Position numbers and translations under genes: made by a program. From assembly GCF_003852515.1 (NCBI RefSeq), contig NZ_QAJK01000040.1, forward strand, positions 3,277 to 61,841: 58,565 nucleotides of DNA, written 5' to 3'. The number at the start of each line of letters is the position of its first letter. Positions within the stretch are counted from its first letter, which is position 1. Positions 45,618 through 54,098 of the stretch are shown here, one piece after another. The notes below the pieces were generated by a model. That model saw only the letters and a program-made list of their open reading frames with translations. It was not told the origin of the DNA and made no database searches. The stretch comes from Variovorax sp. KBW07 (lineage in GTDB: Bacteria > Pseudomonadota > Gammaproteobacteria > Burkholderiales > Burkholderiaceae_C).

Positions 45618-46422
45618 AACGCCCACCATGCTGACCGTCGATGGCTCCCGGGTGCACGTGGTCGACGAAGGCGAAGGCCCGCCGGTGCTGTTCCTGCATG
45701 GCAACCCCGACACCTCCGACATATGGCGCGGTCTCATCGACCGGCTGCAGCCGAACTACCGGTGCATCGCGCCCGACCTGCCGGGCTACGGAGAGTCGGG
45801 CGCCGCGCCGGACTTCGATTGCTCGCTGGAACACCTGGCCGCGTTCGTCGACGGCCTCGTGCGCCAGCTCGGCTTGCGCGAGCCGATCAACCTGGTGGTG
45901 CACGACATCGGCGGCCAGTTCGGACTGGCATGGGCCGTCAGGCATCCTGAGAAGGTCAGGCGCATCACCATCTTCAACACCGCCTTTTCGCCGGACTACC
46001 GCTGGACACGCCTGCACAAGATCTGGCGCACGCCCTTTCTCGGCGAACTGGTTCAGCGCCTGACGAACCGGCGCGCGTTCACCAGGGAAATGAAGAAAGG
46101 CGCGAGCCGGCTGACCAGTGAACAGATCGACCGGATCTACGACCGCATCACGCCGGCCATGAAGCAGATGGCGCTGCGCTTCTTTCGGGCCACCGAGTTG
46201 TCGCACTTCGAGGGCTGGGACACGCAGTTGCGCGGACTCGCGTCACGCATTCCTATGCAGGTTCTGTGGAGCGACGACGACCCGTACATCGCACCGGAAT
46301 TTGCCGACCGCTTCGGCGCGCAGACGGTGCGGCATTTCCAAGGCTACGGGCATTGGCTGCCGCTGGAAGCCACTGCGCTTGTGGGCAAGGAGCTCGAGGA
46401 CTTTCTCGCCCGCGCAGGCTGA
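45607..46422 (+). CDS. Alpha/beta hydrolase, haloalkane dehalogenase/epoxide hydrolase-like
   Basis: A 271-aa hydrolase. The oxyanion motif is FLHGNPDTSDIWR and the nucleophile elbow VVHDIGGQFG places an Asp where dehalogenases and epoxide hydrolases have theirs. An acid region is LWSDDDPYIAPEF and the terminal His is in GYGHWLPLE. The cap domain is typical. Substrate cannot be told from sequence. The ATG at 45607 overlaps the TetR end, and 45628 is an alternative. Co-transcription with TetR is likely. Confidence 0.88.
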   Translation: MTNRTPTMLTVDGSRVHVVDEGEGPPVLFLHGNPDTSDIWRGLIDRLQPNYRCIAPDLPGYGESGAAPDFDCSLEHLAAFVDGLVRQLGLREPINLVVHDIGGQFGLAWAVRHPEKVRRITIFNTAFSPDYRWTRLHKIWRTPFLGELVQRLTNRRAFTREMKKGASRLTSEQIDRIYDRITPAMKQMALRFFRATELSHFEGWDTQLRGLASRIPMQVLWSDDDPYIAPEFADRFGAQTVRHFQGYGHWLPLEATALVGKELEDFLARAG

Positions 46423-46453
46423 AAAGGCCGGGTTCGCGCTGCCGGCGCTGTAC

Positions 46454-46777
46454 TCAGGCCTTCGAACCGGATGACCGCTGACTGGCCAGCGCCCGGCTTT
46501 CTTTCTTCAATGCCTTGGACACAGGACAGACGGCCTGCACGAAGCCTGTGAGGGTGTTGGCCAGGCTTTCGCGCTGCAGGCTGTAGAACACGAACTGCCC
46601 CCGCTTCTCGGCCTTCACGAGCCCCGCGCCTTCCAGGATCTTCAGATGCTTGGAAAGCGACGGTTTGGACATCTCGAAGCGCGTGGCGATATCTCCGGCC
46701 GAGAGCTCCGTCTCCGACAGGTACGCCAGGATCTTGCGCCGGGGCGTGGACGCGAGCGCTTCGAAGATTTTTTCCAT
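46454..46777 (-). CDS. ArsR-family transcriptional regulator
   Basis: A 107-aa winged-helix protein with STPRRKILAYLSETELSAGDIATRFEMSKPSLSKHLKILEGAGLV and a C-terminal helix. It lacks the ELCVC metal site of ArsR/SmtB, so it resembles the SdpR group. It is convergent with the hydrolase and divergent from the DCC-family gene, with the dyad TATTTAG-n8-CTAAATA between the two starts. Confidence 0.92.
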   Translation of the reverse strand: MEKIFEALASTPRRKILAYLSETELSAGDIATRFEMSKPSLSKHLKILEGAGLVKAEKRGQFVFYSLQRESLANTLTGFVQAVCPVSKALKKESRALASQRSSGSKA

Positions 46778-46818
46778 CGGTCGATTTTACGCTTCGCGTA
46801 GTCGGTTCGCTAATTAGT

Positions 46819-46840
46819 TATTTAGGCATTTAGCTAAATA
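46819..46840. promoter_or_regulatory. Palindromic operator between the ArsR and DCC genes
   Basis: TATTTAG (46819-46825) and CTAAATA (46834-46840) form an inverted repeat, and inside it ATTTAGCTAAAT (46828-46839) is a perfect 12-bp palindrome. It lies in the AT-rich gap between divergent starts, 42 bp before ArsR and 31 bp before DCC, so it suits ArsR-controlled divergent promoters. Confidence 0.6.
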
Positions 46841-46870
46841 GATGGCAGAATCGGCGCAACAGGAGCCGAC

Positions 46871-47257
46871 ATGCAAGAACCCTCTGCCTTGAGCCCTCCC
46901 CGACCGGTCGTCTACTACAACAGCGCCTGCCCGGTCTGCGATGCGGGCGTCTGCGCCATGCGCGACAGGCTGCCCGGCGACAGCGTGGAATGGATCGACG
47001 TGCATGCCAGGCCGGAGGTGCTCTCACCCCTGGGCCTGCAACTCGAGGACGTGCGCGAGCGCCTTCATATGGTCGACGCGTCCGGCGATACGCGCATCGG
47101 CGCGGACGCCATCGCCGGCGTGCTGGCGCTGTCGCCGCGATGGCGCTGGCTGGCCAGGCCCATGCAATGGCCCGGTCCGCGCGCACTCGGCGCGTGGGTC
47201 TACAACGCATTCGCGAGGCAGCTGTACCGCTGGAACCGCTCGCGAGGCCATTGGTAA
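46871..47257 (+). CDS. Thiol-disulfide oxidoreductase, DCC family (DUF393)
   Basis: A 128-aa protein with the DCC signature near the N-terminus, VVYYNSACPVCDAGV, giving a CxxC thioredoxin-like active site, then WIDVHARPEVLSPLG. The C-terminal part lists Trp/Arg-rich helices (RWRWLARPMQW). Function of the family is not established. AGGAG lies 6 nt before the ATG. It is followed by ubiG with a 20-bp gap, so the pair is an operon under the ArsR regulator. Confidence 0.9.
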   Translation: MQEPSALSPPRPVVYYNSACPVCDAGVCAMRDRLPGDSVEWIDVHARPEVLSPLGLQLEDVRERLHMVDASGDTRIGADAIAGVLALSPRWRWLARPMQWPGPRALGAWVYNAFARQLYRWNRSRGHW

Positions 47258-47277
47258 GCAACCACCAGGAGAAACAT

Positions 47278-47979
47278 ATGAGCTTCGTGAATTTCGATCC
47301 CGCCGAACTTGCCAAATTCCAGGCCCTGGCCGACCGCTGGTGGGACCCGCGTTCGGAATTCAGGCCGTTGCACGAGATCAATCCGCTGCGCCTGGAATGG
47401 ATCGACGGGCTGGTCCCGCTGAATGGGCGAAAGGCTCTGGACGTCGGCTGCGGCGGCGGGATTCTTGCCGAGTCGATGGCGCGCAAGGGCGCCGACGTGC
47501 TGGGCATCGACCTGGCAGACAAGCCGCTGAAAGTTGCCGCACTCCATGCGCAGGCGAGCGGCGCGACTGTGGCCTACCGAGCGATCTCCGCCGAAGCCCT
47601 GGCCGATGAATGCGAAGCCGGATTCGATGTCGTGACCTGCATGGAAATGCTGGAGCACGTGCCGTCACCGAACGCAGTGATCGAGGCCTGCGCACGCATG
47701 GCCAAGCCGGGCGGGTGGGTCTTCTTCTCGACCATCAACCGCACGCCGTGGGCCTGGCTGATCGCGATCTTCGGCGCGGAGCAGGTGTTGCGCATTCTTC
47801 CGCGCGGCACGCACGACTACCGCAAACTGATCCGCCCCGACGAGCTCAAGCAGGCCGCCTCGCGCGCCGGCCTCGAACTGCGCGACCAGCGCGGACTGGG
47901 CTACAACCCGTTCACCCGCAATTTCAGGCTGCATCGCTCCCTGCACGTGGGGTATCTGCTGGCCATGCAGAAGACCTGA
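47278..47979 (+). CDS. ubiG: Ubiquinone biosynthesis O-methyltransferase UbiG-type
   Basis: A 233-aa SAM-dependent methyltransferase for the two O-methylation steps of ubiquinone. It begins with the UbiG-typical FDPAELAKFQALADRWWDP. Motif I is ALDVGCGGGILAESMARKGA, then MEMLEHVPSP, FSTINRTPWAWL and GTHDYRKLIRPDELKQAA. Location in an ArsR/DCC operon is unusual, and a second copy elsewhere in the genome is possible. The start at 47278 is 20 bp after the DCC gene. Confidence 0.9.
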   Translation: MSFVNFDPAELAKFQALADRWWDPRSEFRPLHEINPLRLEWIDGLVPLNGRKALDVGCGGGILAESMARKGADVLGIDLADKPLKVAALHAQASGATVAYRAISAEALADECEAGFDVVTCMEMLEHVPSPNAVIEACARMAKPGGWVFFSTINRTPWAWLIAIFGAEQVLRILPRGTHDYRKLIRPDELKQAASRAGLELRDQRGLGYNPFTRNFRLHRSLHVGYLLAMQKT

Positions 47980-47985
47980 CCGCCT

Positions 47986-50076
47986 TCAACGCCGCCGCTC
48001 CACATACGGCCGCGCCTGCAGCAGCACGATCCTGTCCCCCACCGTCGCCCACTCGATGTCCTGGTCGACCGCGTTGAAGGTGCGCTTCACCGCCGCGCCC
48101 ACGTTCGCCAGCCGCACCACCAGTTCGTCGGTCAGCACGTTGCGCCCCGCCTCCACCGGCACTTCCTTCACGCCGCCATCCTTGTCGAGCTGCAGCGACG
48201 TTTCTTCGGCCGAGCGGCTCAGCACCTGGATCGCTTTCGACCAGCTCGAATACATGACCTGCTCCGCCACGCGCTTGCCTTCGACCACGCGAATGCCGAT
48301 GCCGCGCTTGGCGGAGATGTAGGTGACGTGCGGGTGACCGGCGTCGAAGGGGTCGCGGGTGATCATCACGCCGGCGTTGGTGGAGTCGATGGCGGTCTGC
48401 ACGAACACGCCCATCAGCACCGACTCGGCACCGAAGCCCGCGGCGCTGCGCGCCTCCCAGGCCTCGGGGTTGAACACGGAGGCCCAGACTTTCTTCACCG
48501 CGACTTCGAGCGCGTCGCCGGTCTTGACGTTGGGCACGGTGGTGTAGAGCCCCGCGCCGCTGAAGCCCGGCAGGTCTTCGGAGTTGGACGAGCTGCGCAC
48601 GAACACGCCGCCACCGCCCAGCTGCGCCTGCCACGCGGCGCGCCATGCCGCCGCGGTCGATGCATCGACCGGCCACTTGACGATCTCGTCGCGCAGTTGC
48701 GCCAGCGCCTTCTGCCGCAGCTGCGGGTCGCTCGCGAAGCCGGGCTGCTGCTGCATGCGCGCGATGCGATCGGCCAGGCCGTTGGCGCGCATGAAGCGGT
48801 CGTATTGCGCGAAGGGAATGCAGAAGCCGTCGGGCACGGAGGTGCCCGGAATGCGCGCGGCCTGCATGGCGCCGAGGTTCGCGGCCTTGGTGCCGCATTG
48901 CGCGCTGTTTCTCGCACGCAATGCAGCCAGCGGCAGCAGGCGGCTTTCACGCAGGTCGGGCCGGGTGGCCTTGGCACCGCCGGGCGTGGCGCCGGTGGAC
49001 GCGGTGCGCACGGCGCGCGGCGGCAGCGCCGCGATTTCTTCGGGCGTGAGGCGGCGCACCTGGTAACCCGAGGCTGCGACCTTCAGTGCCACCCACTGGC
49101 CCGCGTGCTCTTTCAGCACGGCGGCGGCGTCGCGCACGTACGCATTCGGAATGCCCCAGCCCTTGGCGAGCAGGTTGACGTGCGACAACGCGGTCGATGG
49201 CCGCTCGGTCAGCACGCCGGCCACGGGCGGCAGGTTGATCGGCACCTGGCGCAGCACGGCGATGTCGTCGGGCAGCAGCGCGTTCAGGGCATTGGTGCCC
49301 ACGGCGTCGTCCACGATGCGCACGCGGCCGGTGGCGGTGCCGAGGTTCATGGGCATGTAGGGCTGCTCGCGGATCAGCGCTTCCTGGCTCACGAAGTCGA
49401 TGCCGGTTTCTTTCGCGATGCGCTCGTGCAGCGTGGAGTTGGTCTTGAACTTCACGGGCCCGAAGAAGCTGGCCTTCACCTGCGCATCGGCCTGCCGCAG
49501 CAGCGGCGCGGTGAGCTGGTCGCCTTCCCAGAATTCATAGGTGAAGGTGCCGATGTTCTGCTGCCAGCTGAGCGTGCCGAACAGAAAGCGGCGGTCGGGC
49601 ACGAGGTAGTTGCGGTCAATCTCGCGCTTGAGGGTGTGGGGCGTGAGGCGGGTCTCTCGCAGGAAGCGCACGTGCAGCTGGTAGCGCGGCGTGTCGATGT
49701 AGTACATGCGCGGCGCCGGCCGGGCCTGGCGGTCGATCGCGAACAGCACATGGGCCAGCTGCATGGGCGTGCCGGCGTCGTAGACGCGCGCCAGCGAATC
49801 GAAGTCGCCCTGGCTGCGCAGCGCGGGCAGCGACGACGGCACGGAAGCGCGCGGCGCCATCTGCGCGGCCGCGCCCTCGGGCTGTGGCTGGTTCTGTTGC
49901 TGGTAGTAGGAAGGCTTGCGCGCAAGCTGCGCGGCGGCCGGCACGGCGGCCACGGCCATCGCGCAGAGCGCAAGGCCGGTGCGCCATGCCGGTGCGATGC
50001 GCGCCGTTGCGCGGACGCTGGTGTGGGCGCGATTGCTTGCCTTGCCCGCCGATTCCGCGGTGCGGTCATTCTTCAT
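47986..50076 (-). CDS. Exported PEP/pyruvate-binding dikinase-like protein (glucan water dikinase-like domain order)
   Basis: A 696-aa protein with a signal peptide ending near residue 50 (AMAVAAVPAAAQ). A phosphohistidine swivel domain comes first (about 240-345), with His299 in TERPSTALSHVNLLAKGWG. The C-terminal ATP-grasp domain (about 390-696) shows GTKAANLGAM, VFVRSSSNSEDLPGFSGAG and DIEWATVGDRIVLLQARP. This swivel-then-ATP-grasp order matches glucan water dikinases rather than PEP synthase. A signal peptide on an ATP-dependent enzyme is odd. The real location and substrate are unknown. Confidence 0.8.
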   Translation of the reverse strand: MKNDRTAESAGKASNRAHTSVRATARIAPAWRTGLALCAMAVAAVPAAAQLARKPSYYQQQNQPQPEGAAAQMAPRASVPSSLPALRSQGDFDSLARVYDAGTPMQLAHVLFAIDRQARPAPRMYYIDTPRYQLHVRFLRETRLTPHTLKREIDRNYLVPDRRFLFGTLSWQQNIGTFTYEFWEGDQLTAPLLRQADAQVKASFFGPVKFKTNSTLHERIAKETGIDFVSQEALIREQPYMPMNLGTATGRVRIVDDAVGTNALNALLPDDIAVLRQVPINLPPVAGVLTERPSTALSHVNLLAKGWGIPNAYVRDAAAVLKEHAGQWVALKVAASGYQVRRLTPEEIAALPPRAVRTASTGATPGGAKATRPDLRESRLLPLAALRARNSAQCGTKAANLGAMQAARIPGTSVPDGFCIPFAQYDRFMRANGLADRIARMQQQPGFASDPQLRQKALAQLRDEIVKWPVDASTAAAWRAAWQAQLGGGGVFVRSSSNSEDLPGFSGAGLYTTVPNVKTGDALEVAVKKVWASVFNPEAWEARSAAGFGAESVLMGVFVQTAIDSTNAGVMITRDPFDAGHPHVTYISAKRGIGIRVVEGKRVAEQVMYSSWSKAIQVLSRSAEETSLQLDKDGGVKEVPVEAGRNVLTDELVVRLANVGAAVKRTFNAVDQDIEWATVGDRIVLLQARPYVERRR

Positions 50077-50151
50077 GGAGAGTCTCCCTCATTGCCGACG
50101 AGCGCGAATTCTCGCTCGCCGCGGATGCGGGAACCCTGCCTCCTTCGCGAC

Positions 50152-50490
50152 TCAGCCGCGCGGCGCTGCCTCCGAAGACGACTGGCCGCACTGCGCACAG
50201 AACTTCGCGCCGGCCTGCATGGTGGTGCCGCACTGGCGGCACGCGGCCGGCTGCATCGACGTGCCGCATTGCTGGCAGAAGCGCGCGCCCGGCGCGTTGG
50301 CCGTGCGGCAGGCCGGGCACGCGATGCCGGCGCCACCGCCGCCACCGTTCGCCGGCGGAGGCGCGCCGTTTCCATGGCCGCCCTGGCCACCGTGCCCGCC
50401 ATACCCGCCATAGGAACCGTGATGGCCACCACCGCCGCCGCCATGCCGCGCACCGCCGTGACCACCGAAAAGCCGTTCCAACATGCCCAT
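50152..50490 (-). CDS. Double zinc-ribbon protein with a Gly/His-rich linker
   Basis: A 112-aa protein. MGMLERLFGG leads into a Gly/His/Tyr-rich, low-complexity linker (residues about 10-55). Two zinc ribbons follow: CPAC...CQQCG and CRQCG...CAQCG, eight cysteines for two metals. Start 50490 has GGAGAA 5 nt upstream. It is 75 bp upstream of the exported dikinase-like gene on the same strand, so they may form one transcript. Function is unknown. Confidence 0.75.
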   Translation of the reverse strand: MGMLERLFGGHGGARHGGGGGGHHGSYGGYGGHGGQGGHGNGAPPPANGGGGGAGIACPACRTANAPGARFCQQCGTSMQPAACRQCGTTMQAGAKFCAQCGQSSSEAAPRG

Positions 50491-50702
50491 GTACTTCTCC
50501 CGTTCTGCCTGGCCGAAGGCTGCGGCAACGTCGCCGGTGGCGATGGATTCCCGCAGGGCCTGGTGACAGTGGAATCCCTGAAGCAGCTTCAGGGTCAAGC
50601 GCGTGTTTTCAATAACCCTCGGCAGGCTGGGCCTGTTGCGCAAGTCCCGCCGGAAGCGCTGCCTTCGAGCGGCCGCTAGAGTGGGCGCCCAAGGAGTTTT
50701 TC

Positions 50703-52061
50703 ATGCGCACATTCGACTTCGATCTCTTCGTCATTGGCGGCGGCAGCGGTGGCGTTCGCGCCGCGCGCATGGCCGCGCAGACCGGTGCCCGCGTGGGGCT
50801 GGCCGAGGCCGCCGAGCTGGGCGGCACCTGCGTCAACGTGGGCTGCATCCCGAAGAAGCTCTACAGCTACGCGGCCGGCTATGCCGAGTCTTTCGAGGAA
50901 GCGGCGGGCTACGGCTGGACGCTGCCCGAGGCGCCGCGCTTCGACTGGGCGCACCTGAAGACGCAGCGCGCGAAAGAGATCACGCGGCTCAACGGCATCT
51001 ACGGCTCGCTGCTGAAAAATTCGGGCGTCACGCTCATCACCGGCTGGGCGCAACTGGTCGACGGCCACACGGTCGAGATCGATGGCAAGCGCCACACGGC
51101 GCGCCACCTGCTGGTGGCCACCGGCGGCACGCCCTTCGTGCCCGACATTCCGGGCCGCGAGCACATCGTGACTTCCGACGCCATGTTCGACCTCGATCCG
51201 TTTCCCAAGCGCCTGCTGGTGGTGGGCGGCGGCTACATCGCCTGCGAGTTCGCATCGATCTTCAACGGCCTGGGCGCCAAGGTGACGCAGCTGCATCGCC
51301 GCGCGCACCTGCTCACCGGCTTCGACGACGACGTGCGCCAGTTCCTCGCGAAGGAGATGGACAAGGCGGGTGTCGACCTGCGGCTCAACTGCGAAGCCTC
51401 GTCGATATCGCGCGGCCCGCACGGGCTTACCGTGACGCTGGCGCGCGGCCAGCAGGTCGAGGCCGACACGGTGCTCTTTGCCACCGGCCGCGTGCCCAAC
51501 ACGCAGGGCCTGGGCCTCGAAGCCGCGGGCGTGAAGCTCGACGACAAGGGCGCCATCGCGGTCGATGCGCACTACCGCAGCTCGGTGCCGTCGATCTACG
51601 CGGTAGGCGATGTTTCCACGCGCGTGCAGCTCACGCCAGTGGCACTGGCCGAGGCCATGACGGTGGTCGATGCGCTGTTCGGCAAGGGCAAGCGCAGCGT
51701 CGACTATGAGTTCATTCCCACGGCGGTGTTCACCCATCCGAACATCGGCACCTGCGGCTACAGCGAGATCGATGCGCGCGCGAAGTTCGGCGAGGTGACG
51801 GTGTTCTCCAGCGAGTTCAAGTCGCTGCGCCACACGCTCTCGGGCCGCAGCGAGCGCACCTTCATGAAGCTGGTGGTGGACAAGAAAAGCGACCGCGTGG
51901 TCGGCCTGCACATGGTGGGCGCGGACGCGGGCGAAGTGGTGCAGGGCTTTGCGGTGGCAATGCGCGCGGGCGCCACCAAGGCCATGTTCGACAGCACCAT
52001 CGGCATCCACCCCACGGCGGCCGAAGAGTTCGTGACGATGCGCGAGCCGATGCCAGGCTAG
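50703..52061 (+). CDS. gor: Glutathione-disulfide reductase
   Basis: A 452-aa FAD-dependent NADPH oxidoreductase that keeps glutathione reduced. The FAD motif is [17 protein letters not shown], the redox disulfide is [13 protein letters not shown], and the NADPH motif is [19 protein letters not shown]. The C-terminal [11 protein letters not shown] holds the proton-donating His. AAGGAG precedes the ATG. Its TAG overlaps the convergent panE-like stop (CTAG). Confidence 0.96.
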   Translation: MRTFDFDLFVIGGGSGGVRAARMAAQTGARVGLAEAAELGGTCVNVGCIPKKLYSYAAGYAESFEEAAGYGWTLPEAPRFDWAHLKTQRAKEITRLNGIYGSLLKNSGVTLITGWAQLVDGHTVEIDGKRHTARHLLVATGGTPFVPDIPGREHIVTSDAMFDLDPFPKRLLVVGGGYIACEFASIFNGLGAKVTQLHRRAHLLTGFDDDVRQFLAKEMDKAGVDLRLNCEASSISRGPHGLTVTLARGQQVEADTVLFATGRVPNTQGLGLEAAGVKLDDKGAIAVDAHYRSSVPSIYAVGDVSTRVQLTPVALAEAMTVVDALFGKGKRSVDYEFIPTAVFTHPNIGTCGYSEIDARAKFGEVTVFSSEFKSLRHTLSGRSERTFMKLVVDKKSDRVVGLHMVGADAGEVVQGFAVAMRAGATKAMFDSTIGIHPTAAEEFVTMREPMPG

Positions 52062-52966
52062 GCGCCGGCCTTTTGCTGCTTGCCTTCGAGCAGCTTCACC
52101 AGCACGAACAGCACGCGGTTGGCGGGCGTGGGCACGCCCAGCGCCTCGCCGCGCCGCACGACGAGGCCGTTGAGGTGGTCGATTTCGCTGAGCTTGCCGC
52201 GTGCGAGGTCTTGCGCGGTCGACGAGTACTGCGAGGGCATCGACTGCGCGATGGCGCGAATGGCGGCGTCGGTGTCGCCCACCACGTCGATGCCTTCGGC
52301 CTTTGCCACGGCAAGGCACTCGGCCACCACGTCGCGAATCACGTCGGTCACGCCCGTGCCTTTCACGAGCACGCCGTAGGGCAACTGCGTGATGGCCGAC
52401 AGCGCGTTGTAGGCGCAGTTGAGGATCAGCTTGGCCCAGAGCGAGCCGCTCACGTTGTCCGAAATCTGCGTGGGCACGCCGGCCGCGACAAGGTGCCGCG
52501 CGACCTGCTCGCTGGCGCGCGAAGGCGCGATCACCAGTTCGCCGCGGCCGTGGTGCCTGACGTGGCCGGGGCCGGCCATCTCGGTCGCCACGTAGACCAC
52601 GGCGGCCGCCACTTCGTTCGACGGCAGCACCGAGCGCACGCGCGCATCGTTGTCCACGCCGTTCTGCAGCGTGAGCACCAGCGCATCGGGCGACAGGTGC
52701 GGCTTGATCAGCGCCGCGGCCGATTCGCTGTCGGTGGACTTCACGCAGAACAGCACGAGGTCGGCGCCCTGCACCGCGCTGGCTTCGGTGCTCGCGCCGA
52801 GCTTCACGTGTTCGTCGAACGCCTTGGTCTCCAGACGCAGCCCGTTGGCGCGAACGGCCTCCACGTGCGAAGCCCGGCCGACCAGCACCACCTCGTGGCC
52901 CGCGCGCGCCAGCATGGCGCCGTAGTAGCAGCCGACCGCGCCGGCACCCATCACTGCGACTTTCAT
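52058..52966 (-). CDS. 2-dehydropantoate 2-reductase family protein (ApbA/PanE)
   Basis: A 302-aa NADPH-dependent ketoacid reductase. The nucleotide-binding motif is [18 protein letters not shown], then [23 protein letters not shown] and [17 protein letters not shown] with the catalytic Lys. True PanE makes pantoate for CoA. Many homologues in this family act on other ketoacids. The start at 52966 has an AAGGAAG sequence upstream. It is the convergent partner of gor, sharing CTAG. Confidence 0.9.
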   Translation of the reverse strand: MKVAVMGAGAVGCYYGAMLARAGHEVVLVGRASHVEAVRANGLRLETKAFDEHVKLGASTEASAVQGADLVLFCVKSTDSESAAALIKPHLSPDALVLTLQNGVDNDARVRSVLPSNEVAAAVVYVATEMAGPGHVRHHGRGELVIAPSRASEQVARHLVAAGVPTQISDNVSGSLWAKLILNCAYNALSAITQLPYGVLVKGTGVTDVIRDVVAECLAVAKAEGIDVVGDTDAAIRAIAQSMPSQYSSTAQDLARGKLSEIDHLNGLVVRRGEALGVPTPANRVLFVLVKLLEGKQQKAGA

Positions 52967-53030
52967 CGATTCACTTCCTTGGTTGTTCGTGTGCGGTTGC
53001 ACAGGTTAGCGAAGACCGTAGCTTCATGCT

Positions 53031-53939
53031 TCATGCCTCGGCGCCGCGCGATGCCACGCCTTCTTCGAGCAGCCATTCGCGAAACGCCGCGAAGGCCGGC
53101 AGGTCGAGGCGGTCGGGCCGGTAGCAGAGGTAGTGCCCCTGGTTCACGCTCACCGGCGTGCCGCAGGGGCTCAGCAGCGAGCCTTCGGCCAGCTCTTCCT
53201 GCACCAGCAGCTTGGGCACGAGGCCGATGCCCAGCCCGTTGAGCGCTGCCTGGATCAGCGCCGAGTACTGCGCGAAGCGCGGGCCGGCCACGGTCTGCAC
53301 TTCGGCCACGCCATGCTGCGCGGCCCATTGCCGCCACGCCGTGGGCGCGCCTTCGTGATGCAGCAGCGTGTGGCCCACGATGTCGGCCGGCTGCGCGATG
53401 CGGTGCCGCCCCTCGACCAGCGAACGCGCCACGATCAGCACGAACTCGCGCCCCGCGATGTATTCGGACACCACGCCCGGCCAGCCGTCGGGGCCATAGC
53501 GGATGGCCGCGTCGACACCGGCCGGAATGCCATCGCTCGGCTCCAGGTGGCGGCTGAAGCTCAGCATCACGTGGCGGCTTCTCTGGCTGAAGGCAGGGAG
53601 GCGCGGAATGAGCCACTTGGTCAGAAAGGTGGGCACGCTGGCCAGCGTGAGCAGGCCGGCCCCGGCATCGCCCGAGCGCGCCTCGAAGGTCGCCGTTTCA
53701 ATGGCGCGCAGGCCACCGGAAATCTTCTGCCAGTACACGCGTCCCTGCGGCGTGAGCTGCACGCCGCGGCCGTTCTTCTGCAGCAGCTCGCGGCCAAGAA
53801 AAGCCTCGAGCCCCGCGATCTGCTTGCTGACCGCGCTCACGGTGATGCACAGGGCACCGGCCGCCAGCGTGATGCTCTCGTGGCGCGCCACCGCATCGAA
53901 GGCCAGCAGCTCCTGGATGGTGGGGCAGTCACGCTTCAT
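53031..53939 (-). CDS. LysR-family transcriptional regulator (GcvA-like)
   Basis: A 302-aa LysR regulator. The HTH is ITLAAGALCITVSAVSKQIAGLE, followed by LGRELLQKNGRGVQLTPQGRVYWQKI. The effector domain has GVDAAIRYGPDGWPGVVSEYI, which resembles the GcvA branch. It is divergent from the ABC operon starting at 54099 with 159 bp between starts, so it likely controls that operon. It is also upstream of the panE-like gene on the same strand (64-bp gap). Confidence 0.92.
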   Translation of the reverse strand: MKRDCPTIQELLAFDAVARHESITLAAGALCITVSAVSKQIAGLEAFLGRELLQKNGRGVQLTPQGRVYWQKISGGLRAIETATFEARSGDAGAGLLTLASVPTFLTKWLIPRLPAFSQRSRHVMLSFSRHLEPSDGIPAGVDAAIRYGPDGWPGVVSEYIAGREFVLIVARSLVEGRHRIAQPADIVGHTLLHHEGAPTAWRQWAAQHGVAEVQTVAGPRFAQYSALIQAALNGLGIGLVPKLLVQEELAEGSLLSPCGTPVSVNQGHYLCYRPDRLDLPAFAAFREWLLEEGVASRGAEA

Positions 53940-54098
53940 GCATGGCTCCGGTTGATGAAAACCTGGTGAAAAACATTTTCCAATTGCTCAAGTGTCGTCA
54001 TCCAACTTTCACCCATAGGTTCTCAGGTGCTTCCTAGAATTCGGGGAACGCTGCGGCACGCCTTGCGCAGACAGTAGCGCATCCGGAAAGTATGCCGG

